From NCBI GenBank assembly GCA_020747015.1, contig JAGTJM010000003.1, positions 186,001 to 250,000 of the forward strand: a DNA stretch of 64,000 nucleotides. Direction: 5' to 3'. Below, in pieces: positions 56,928 through 64,000 of this stretch. Position 1 is the stretch's first letter, and each line of letters starts with the position of its first letter. The DNA comes from Pyrenochaeta sp. MPI-SDFR-AT-0127 (Eukaryota > Ascomycota > Dothideomycetes > Pleosporales > Cucurbitariaceae). The translations under genes were made by a program, and so were the position numbers. Below the pieces are notes generated by a model. That model did not search any database. It was given only the letters and a program-made list of their open reading frames with translations, and had not been told where the DNA came from.

Positions 56928-58227
56928 TTACATCCAAGCAAGCATAAAGCCAGCCAATCCCGCAAGTGCAGCACGGCCAACATGGGCCGCCTCGCGATGA
57001 GCAATGCCAGTGAATTCAGCAGGGCTACTGACTGTCGCTGATGATACCACTCGCACAGTCGTACCGGCCGAAGGTACAGGTGTACCAGCAGGAGGGTTAG
57101 GTACCGGAACAGGACTAGAGGCCCCTGGAACTACAGGTGCATCTGGAACAGGAGAGTTGACCGCTGGCGGCTGTGGCGTAGAGGGTACACTCGGGACAGG
57201 AGTATTGGCTGGAGCCTCAGGCGGTGCGGGGACACTGATGAGTGGATGGTTAGCTGGTCAATTAAAACAACATGGAAGGCTGAATGACTTACGGCGTATT
57301 CTGCTCTTGCGGTGGATTGACAGGAGGAAGCGGCTCATTGGCAGGAGCAGCTGGAGGAGCGGCAGGCGGAGCGGCAGGAGGTGCCGCAGGAGGTGCCGCG
57401 GGAGGTGCAGCGGGAGGAGGAGCAGGAGCAGGAGGAGGAGGAAGTAATCTGTTGTCCTGCTGGAGTTGCGGGTCGTCCCTATCGAATGCCGGTGGATCTG
57501 GCGTAGGTCTGGGTCTATCAAGTTGATCAGCCGAAACAAAAGGCGGAGGGGGTCTATCGCTTTGTGGTCCTGGGTTATCGGCAGGTATCGCAGGTGGAGA
57601 AGGTCTGGGGGCTGTTGGCGGTGTCCTGATCGGTCTGTCAATGAGTTTCGTTTCCGTAATCAATGGCCCTGCAAGAGATAGTGTTGCGGTAAAAACAGCG
57701 GTTGCAGTAGACGTTATGGTCCCGCAGTCCTCATCTACAGGAGTCGAGTAGTGAGGAGGTGGAGTTGGGGTCGAATGAGGGGGCGGTGGAGAAGGAGTCG
57801 AATGAGGCGGAGGTGGAGAAGGAGTTGAATCCGGATATTGCGGAGTAGGAGTCGAATTGGGATAACTTGGAGTAGGAATCGACCTGTGTGGCGTGGGAGT
57901 GTGTGGCGGGGGCGAGTTGGATGGAGTAGAGCGATGACGGTTGTAATCGTCTCCCCGAGCGCGGTACCCTTTACCTTCAGCTGTGCGAGTGACTGTCACA
58001 GTCGTTGCACTGCCATGGACTGTTACCGTAGTGGAAGAGGTTGAGGTTTCAACAGTTTTAACGGGATCACAAGTGGGTTTCGGAGGTTGAGGCTTGTAAT
58101 CTCCTAGTAAACGTCAGCTTTGATGTAATGGTACTGGATCAATGGGCGTACCAGCAAGAACCGTAGTCAGAAGCGAAAGCAGAGCAAGGTAGGATGGAGC
58201 CCCAATGAGAGGCGAGAGCGAGAGCAT
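56928..58227 (-). CDS. Pro/Ala-rich wall protein B, GPI-like tail (tandem paralog)
   Basis: Exons 58227-58152, 58103-57293 and 57234-56928 (introns 48 and 58 bases) give 397 residues. The signal peptide is MLSLSPLIGAPSYLALLSLL plus a few residues. The middle contains Thr-rich sequence, Ser/Pro repeats (PDSTPSPPPPHSTPSPPPPH) and a PPAA tandem repeat. The last exon ends REAAHVGRAALAGLAGFML, nearly identical to paralog A. Both introns fall in the same places and phases as in A, and nucleotide similarity in the last 100 bases is high, so duplication is recent. The repeat regions differ most. The protein is probably GPI-anchored and O-glycosylated in the wall. Function is unknown. Confidence 0.8.
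57353..57412. repeat. 12-base tandem repeat coding PPAA units
   Basis: Five imperfect copies of a 12-base unit (plus strand like ggaggtgccgca) encode PAAP/PPAA repeats in wall protein B. Copy number is likely to vary between strains. Confidence 0.7.
57773..57826. repeat. 27-base tandem repeat coding SPPPPHSTP units
   Basis: Two nearly identical 27-base copies, flanked by related partial copies, encode the Ser/Thr/Pro repeat of wall protein B. No frame is lost by adding or removing a unit. Confidence 0.7.
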
Positions 58228-58741
58228 GGCTGCTAACTATCTTTGTAACAAAGAGATTGTTATCATAGACCAAGCTAAGAGCGAGCGAGTGGACGAGGTT
58301 GAACACCAGTACCTTCCCAGGTACCATCCACGACTTATCAGCATTTTCACCGGCGCTTTTCCAAACCTTGATCTCAACATCTTCCGAGTACCCCGCCGAG
58401 TGCCAGGAATCGCGCCATGGCATCATGAGAGAGCAGTGTAAGTGAGCAGCTATTTTCATGCATTGTCGTTGTCATCATTGGTGCCATGCAATCGTGATCA
58501 CAACCGTTAACCGGAAACGTACTATCCGCAATATTTGGCTGCAGAAAACCAAGCCTGAAAGCGTACCAAGAGTGTAGGTCGGCCGGATCTAGATGTGTTC
58601 GCTAGCCTAAGAAAGACAAAGGAGGGCTAGTCAAGCGAGGAGCTGAAATGTAAACCACCTGGACAACGCCACATAGTATGCATATCGTTAAGAGCCTCGC
58701 AAGGACTGCAAACATGTTCAACAATTCTCACAGTCTGTACA
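58228..58741. promoter_or_regulatory. Divergent promoter, wall protein B / protease-like gene
   Basis: The 514 bases separate two divergent starts and serve both genes. Its right part (58657-58741) is also present, in decayed form, at 56727-56820 upstream of the broken copy. Confidence 0.5.
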
Positions 58742-60676
58742 ATGAGTAACAGCACACGTGCGCCTGCTCCTTTGGTGGTACAGAACTCACAACGGTGGCT
58801 TGGGAACGATGGGACTTGGTCAACGTACGTTCACCTCACGCCAAGGACATATCCTATCAACATCACACTTCAGCCTTGCAGCTAACGGTCGAACCAGGTT
58901 CTATGTGCATGTCGGCACGCCACCACAACACTTCCATGTGTTGCCATCCTTCAATGGACAAACGATCTACCTGCCAATTGATCAGGATTGCGAGCGCCTA
59001 AACATCACAGACTGTGGAAGCCTTCGCGGCGTGGAAGTTTTCCAAGCTCGACCAAGTCTTGGGTTTCAACCAAATGCATCCTCAACATGGGACGAAATTG
59101 GCATATATCGCATAGGCCTCGGATACCTTCATGGTCTCACTGGTAATGGCGTCTTCGGTTTCGGTACGCAACGATCCATGTGCAAGTGACGACCAACACT
59201 GACTTTTCTGCCTCCAATTTCAGACACTGTTGGAACATCAACCGGCACATCTGTGGATGTACCCACACTGAAAAATCAGGCCATCGCTGCATATGCAACA
59301 GAGGATTTCTGGCTGGGCCAATTGGGTCTCTCGATGTTTCCACTCAACATGAGTGGCATTGAAGCTCCACACTCTTTTCTGAGTCGTCTGAAGGAGGAAG
59401 GCCATATTCCAAGCTTGTCATTTGGTTTTCAAGCTGGCGCTGCACACCGTAAGATTTTTCATGATTCTTACATTGTGTGTGATATCTGTTTAGCGACGAT
59501 TTTAGTGAAAAAGGATTACCAAAGGCTATCAAAGTTAAACGATAGCGATGATGGACTCTTTGAATAGTCCGTGATGATATCTAACTGACCACTTGTACTT
59601 TGATCTTCGGCCTGACTGGTGCTGACTTTCTTACAGGTTTCACAAAAGTGCCCGGCAGTCTCATCCTGGGCGGCTACGACAGGTCTCGCCGCTCTAACAA
59701 CTCGCTGCTCGTACCTGCTACAGAGGACATAACAATTGGTCTACAGAGCATCACAGCGACTCTCAGCAATGGCACAGTCACTACACTTCTTAACAGGGGC
59801 ATTCTAGCCGTCATGAACACCGATGTCCCTGAGCTCTGGCTTCCACCATCCGTATGCGACACTTTCGCTTCTGCCCTCGGGTTGACATATCACAATGAGA
59901 GCAATCGATACGCCTTGACCGAAGCCACACATTCCCAACTCCAAGATTTGGCGCCCAAGTTTAGCTTCAAGATTGGAACCTCGGTAGCCAGCGGCGAAAG
60001 TATCATCATTGAAATCCCGTATGCAGCTTTCGATCTGCAAGCAAACTACCCAATCTACACTAGCCCGACGAACTACTTCCCGCTCCGACGGGCGCTGAAT
60101 GAGGGCCAATATGCACTGGGCAGAGCTTTCTTACAAGAAGTGTATCTTACTGTGGATTGGGAGCGTGACATATTCAACGTTAGCCAAGCAGTATTTAGCG
60201 CGCCACCGCCTGAGCCTGACATTGTGACCATTGAGCCCAAAAACAGGACACTGATACCAATTCCCGGCCCAGGCGGCGACTCCAACAACTCGACAAAACT
60301 AGGAGCTGGAGCCATAGCTGGTATCGTCATCGGGAGTATCCTCCTGGTCGTCTTAGTCGTGGGAGGATGGTGGTTCTACCGCCGTCGCAAAGTCACAAAG
60401 AAGTATGCTGCGGAACAGGAAGCGTTGCCGGTGGAGGAAAAGAAGGATCCACGTGAGTTCGCTCCAGAAGCTATGGCTGACAAGAAGACGCCGGTGGAGA
60501 AGACGAATTTAGAACTCGAGGGCAGAATGGTGGAGGAGATGTATGCGCCGCATGGGGAGAGTGAGGTACAGCAGCACACCAGTGGTGAGAAAGCGACCAG
60601 GGTTGCATCAGAAGCGGTGGAGATGGAGAGCCCACAGCCAATTTATGAATTGCCTTCGTCGGACGTGAATAGATAA
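58742..60676 (+). CDS. Aspartic-protease-like membrane protein without catalytic aspartates
   Basis: Exons 58742-58824, 58898-59163, 59224-59448 and 59637-60676 give 537 residues. The fold signature of pepsin-like (A1) proteins is clear: GNDGTWSTFYVHVGTPPQHF near the start, ASSTWDEIGIY, TVGTSTGTSVDVP, and GSLILGGYDRSR after the third intron. The first catalytic motif (normally DTGS) is SFNG at 45-48 and the second (normally DTGT/DSGT) is MNTD at 251-254, so neither Asp is present. One membrane span (AGIVIGSILLVVLVVGGWWF) is followed by a 98-residue charged tail. It is likely a non-catalytic binding or sensing protein. No signal peptide precedes GNDGTWST; a missing 5' exon is possible. Intron 3 is long at 188 bases. 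Confidence 0.82.
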
Positions 60677-60926
60677 GAGTGGCGGGAGAGTAGACTTTTG
60701 TATTCTTGTACTATGAAGAGCATTTGGCCTTCTTGTGTTAACCTACCACGTATTGTGTCGGGCTCAGGCTGACATTTGCCTGTCTTGTATTGCAAAAAAA
60801 AAGCCCTTGCTACCAATCGCCAAGCGGATCCTACAACTGATCACCTGTTGTAAAGCCATTGGCCATTGTATTTACACCTGTACACGGGAATAAGACATAT
60901 GATACATAACATATACTCCTCGGAAA

Positions 60927-63539
60927 TCATTCCTCAATATCATCGTCGCTAAGTACTAAACTCGAATCTTTACATATTGGACCCGGTATTGCCGATTCCT
61001 GCCGTTGTTCTTTGCTCTCGAATTTGACTCTAACTTTCTTCTTTGGCGTCCCAGTCGTGGGCTTGTCAGTAGACCACTGTTCGTGCTCCCCTGACCCTTG
61101 GTCTTCCTCTTGTTCGTCGTCCTCCACTGAATTGGAAAAGCTGTTGCCGACGAATGACGTAATTTTCTGTATGTCTCGAATTGCGACTGCGGTGGAAGAC
61201 GATGATGTGCGGGACTTGCGGAGGATAGTAGCCAAATAAGGGAGGCGCTCCAAAAGCATTTCGTAGCGCGCTGAGCCACCACTGCCGAGGAGGACGGAAG
61301 TCGATGACTCGTCCTCAGGCGCGCTCGAAGCTACAGCTGAGGAAGCAGTTGATAATGAGTGGTTTCTTCTCCAAGTGTCTACACCACCGGTGGCAATGGG
61401 GGTTTTCGAAATGGCCGTGCTATGTGCGAAAAGTTCGCCTCGTTGGGCACGCGAAATCCACAGATCCAATAAATCTCCGATTTCTTCTTGTTGCTTCCAT
61501 ATGCGCAGTGAGGCCGGATAGTACATGACAAACGCATTTCCCTTGGGAGCCCCACCTCCTGCTCCTTGGCCTTTTGCTTTCATGCCCATGATGCCTGGGG
61601 GTGGTGCCATTCTTTTAACAGGATTCGGTAGATGGTATAACAGGCCTCGCACACTGGTCTGAAAGCACATTTCATCCTGACGCAAACTATCTGCGCTCGT
61701 GCCTTGGAAATTCCGACGGCCAAAGCCAGCGCCAAAGCGATCTGGCGAGAGGAGATCTGCGTCCGAAAGACCTTCTATACATCCCTCGATCGAGTCCATG
61801 GTCTCTTCACTATCTGCACCCCCACACGACAGGACGTAATTCTCATGCAAAGCTGCGACAAACGTGTGCGTGTCAGTACCGAGCTCATCGATGAGCGTAT
61901 CGACGTTGACTTCAGACGCCTTCGGTCTTCGCCTTTCGGGGAACCAGTTCGGCGGTTGAGAAACGAGGTTTCCTGGAGTCTCTGGCAAACGCTTGTTGTA
62001 CACCACTCTCCCAACAGCATGGAAGATCCCCAACGTACTTTCTCGCTGCGTCACCAGTTCCAACGACTCTTGCTCCATCTTCGTAATGGGGATTTCTTTC
62101 GGTCCCTTCTTCTTTGTGAAGTTCACCTTGGCCCCCCAGCCATCGGCATCATCCCCCCGCAGGCAGAGAAATTCCAAAGATGAAATAGCACTTCGGATGT
62201 CACCGAGCTCAGCGAGTCGCTGGATGACTTGGGGGCCCAGGGTCTTCCTGCGACCAGATTTCCTCGCCTCTTTCACAACAATCGTATCCAGTGCTTTTGT
62301 CATGTACGTCGGGGCAATCGGGTTGAACTCAATGACGGATACCCCATGGTGGGTCAAGATCTCAGGGCCCAGCAGTCGATGAGCAGTAAAACTGTCAGCA
62401 GCAGCTGTGTTAGTGGAGAGCAGAGTTTCGGAGATGATCATGACAATCGGTGTCACTGATTGATCTGGGTCAATTTGGCTCGAGAAGAATGTAGTAGCCG
62501 ACTGGGTGTTAGCGGCAAGATATCTGAGAACAGAAGACCGAAAGGACTGCACTGCGGAGGATGTCCGTGTGAATGTATTTGGGAACTCCTCTACAAGAAC
62601 CAGTTGCCTCTGCCTGCTTTTTTGGCTGCTGGACGAGGTTTGCTGGACGGCTTGCGCTGGCTCGTCGAATGCAAGGCTTCCAAAGGTGCCAGTCCTTCCG
62701 ACGAAGTCGTCGAATTGCGCAGTGGCGGACATAAAGTGGTCAGAGGTGGACATGGACCCGGTGGGGTTCTTCCACTCGTGCATCATAATGCCCAATTCCT
62801 GTGCGAGCAGAGACATGGTAGTAGTCTTCCCACTGCCAGCAGGGCCCTTGAGAAGCAACAGTCTCTTGCGTTCCCTGCCACTGAAGACATCTGTGAGCCA
62901 TGTCCGAACATCGGCAACTTTCTTCTTGTGTACCGCGAGCTCATCAAGCAGCACCGGGCCATACTTCTCAGTCCAAGGCCGCCTATCCTGTGTATCAAGG
63001 CGCGCCGGCTGCGACGATGGAGGTGTGCTGCGTGCTACGCTAGCTGGAGGGAGGAACTTCTGCCTGGCCTTGGCGACATTGTCACCGTCGGCTGCTGGTA
63101 GGGGTTTCACATTCTTGCGTACGGGCAGCGCTGCCGCTCGCTTGACCGGGTCATCATCGCCAGAAGAGTCGAGGATGTCGTCTATGTCTTCGGGCGGGGC
63201 AGCACGTTTCTCAGGGCTCGGCGTAGGATGCAGCGGTTGCGATTGCGAGCGCGGAACATTGCTGAAGAAGGAGGTGATGGGCTTGTATACCGGCTTGGGT
63301 TTTGCGGGAGATTTGGCTGGGGACTTGGTGGTGGTGGTGGTGGTTACCCTGGACGGCTTCGGCGATGCAGCGCGGCCTGTCTGCGAGCGGCCTGGCTTAA
63401 TGTCTTCACTCGCCCCGTTCGATATGCCCGGTAGCCTGCCCCTCCTGGGCCGCTTCGGAGGCGGTGAGCGTGTTCCATCTTGCTCGGAATCCGACGAGAG
63501 CACAACCGGCTTCTTGCGCGATGCGCGCGGCTTAACCAT
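60927..63539 (-). CDS. RAD17: Checkpoint clamp loader large subunit Rad17 (yeast Rad24)
   Basis: Rad17 replaces Rfc1 in a clamp loader that places the 9-1-1 clamp on damaged DNA. The intronless gene encodes 870 residues. An N-terminal basic, Ser-rich tail is followed by RRPWTEKYGPVLLDELAVHK, Walker A GPAGSGKTT at 232-240, and Walker B-type LVEEFP at 315-320. AAA+ lid and collar regions follow (SAISSLEFLCLRGDDADGWG, FHAVGRVVYNKR). The C-terminal tail is acidic and ends SLVLSDDDIEE. A PIP-like motif (YKPITSFF) lies in the N-terminal tail at 85-92. A long antisense frame (62506-63807, plus strand) is a shadow. The partner subunit RFC2 is also encoded in this window. Confidence 0.93.
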   Translation of the reverse strand: MVKPRASRKKPVVLSSDSEQDGTRSPPPKRPRRGRLPGISNGASEDIKPGRSQTGRAASPKPSRVTTTTTTKSPAKSPAKPKPVYKPITSFFSNVPRSQSQPLHPTPSPEKRAAPPEDIDDILDSSGDDDPVKRAAALPVRKNVKPLPAADGDNVAKARQKFLPPASVARSTPPSSQPARLDTQDRRPWTEKYGPVLLDELAVHKKKVADVRTWLTDVFSGRERKRLLLLKGPAGSGKTTTMSLLAQELGIMMHEWKNPTGSMSTSDHFMSATAQFDDFVGRTGTFGSLAFDEPAQAVQQTSSSSQKSRQRQLVLVEEFPNTFTRTSSAVQSFRSSVLRYLAANTQSATTFFSSQIDPDQSVTPIVMIISETLLSTNTAAADSFTAHRLLGPEILTHHGVSVIEFNPIAPTYMTKALDTIVVKEARKSGRRKTLGPQVIQRLAELGDIRSAISSLEFLCLRGDDADGWGAKVNFTKKKGPKEIPITKMEQESLELVTQRESTLGIFHAVGRVVYNKRLPETPGNLVSQPPNWFPERRRPKASEVNVDTLIDELGTDTHTFVAALHENYVLSCGGADSEETMDSIEGCIEGLSDADLLSPDRFGAGFGRRNFQGTSADSLRQDEMCFQTSVRGLLYHLPNPVKRMAPPPGIMGMKAKGQGAGGGAPKGNAFVMYYPASLRIWKQQEEIGDLLDLWISRAQRGELFAHSTAISKTPIATGGVDTWRRNHSLSTASSAVASSAPEDESSTSVLLGSGGSARYEMLLERLPYLATILRKSRTSSSSTAVAIRDIQKITSFVGNSFSNSVEDDEQEEDQGSGEHEQWSTDKPTTGTPKKKVRVKFESKEQRQESAIPGPICKDSSLVLSDDDIEE

Positions 63540-64000
63540 CCCGCCCCGAGGTGATGGATCTGGGAGACACTCGGCGGCGAATGATCATCCTCGAAAGCTG
63601 CAGCCAGTTGTTGTCGCGAACGTGGTGGTGGGATGCGCCATGGCCAAATTTGCGGAGCCGTCAGATGGAGGTGCCAAGGGGGGTGACACGCTAGCACATG
63701 ACATCTGCCAGCGCAACACAGGTCTTCCCAGTATCGTCCATGGCACCGCACACCGCTGCATAGCCCTTCCCGCTCCCGGCTCACTAATGCAGCCGCTTCG
63801 AGGCTGATATGCAGCTACTGGGGCCGATTCCACATGCCTGGACGTGTGCTGACCTGCAACCAACCGCACGATGCCACACCTCCTGCAGAGCAGCCGAATT
63901 TTGATTTCCAACACGCTCGTGTGCACAACCGTTTGCTGGCTTTTCCTTTTCACTCTATCGCACATGGACATTGCTCGGTTTCTGTCTCTTTGTCGAGACA
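63540..64000. other. Right edge, upstream of RAD17
   Basis: Promoter of RAD17 and the window end. Open frames here are compositional and unsupported. Whether another gene begins beyond 64000 cannot be seen. Confidence 0.4.

Noticed and set aside
57353..57826. Tandem repeats as a minisatellite or mobile element
   Set aside because: The units keep the reading frame of wall protein B and encode Pro-rich repeats, so they are coding repeats.
62506..63807. 433-codon plus-strand frame
   Set aside because: It is antisense to the well-supported RAD17 gene, has no motif and reflects codon bias of the true strand.
1..64000. CRISPR arrays, riboswitches, bacterial ribosome sites
   Set aside because: The DNA is eukaryotic with spliceosomal introns; no regularly spaced direct repeats were seen.
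1..64000. tRNA genes
   Set aside because: I looked by eye for B-box-like GGTTCGA segments paired with an A box and found none convincing; a covariance-model search was not possible.

Overview
The window is nuclear DNA of a filamentous ascomycete. Genes carry one to four introns, mostly 47-65 bases with GT..AG ends, and genes are not arranged in operons. The gene set (PhoD-like giant protein, Rtc4, Zn2Cys6 and C2H2 regulators, HET protein, small secreted cysteine-rich protein) suggests a Dothideomycete, probably Pleosporales. That placement is inference from overall gene character, not from a marker gene.

Positions 1-28300 are dense housekeeping DNA. In order they hold the 5' end of a GH16 glucanase cut by the window edge, ERG10 thiolase, SNU114 (U5 snRNP GTPase), RTC4, RCL1, KEX2, a large PhoD-like phosphatase, an unrecognised probable mitochondrial protein, a Vps3844-type membrane protein, SEC66, NPL4 and RFC2. 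Several neighbours are divergent with short shared promoters (ERG10/SNU114, the mitochondrial protein/Vps3844 gene, SEC66/NPL4).

Positions 28300-44600 are looser. They hold a Ser/Thr-rich GPI-type surface protein, a lipocalin-like protein, two small single-pass membrane proteins, CKS1, a C2H2 zinc-finger protein and a Zn2Cys6 transcription factor with a long upstream region.

Positions 44600-54150 are gene-poor and accessory in character. They contain decayed coding remnants (one with the C-terminal signature of HET proteins), a small secreted protein with eight cysteines, an intact HET-domain protein, an unresolved membrane-protein ORF and about 3 kb with no gene I can support.

Positions 54150-60700 form a surface and secreted cluster: a GH128 glucanase, two tandem paralogous Pro/Thr-rich wall proteins with identical intron phases, and an aspartic-protease-like membrane protein that lacks both catalytic aspartates. 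Between the two paralogs lies a broken copy of the first exon of that protease-like gene, so the duplicated unit was a divergent gene pair. RAD17 (checkpoint clamp loader) follows, and the last 460 bases show no supported gene.

Exon boundaries were set by hand from splice motifs, reading frame and family similarity. Multi-exon totals were checked to be divisible by three.
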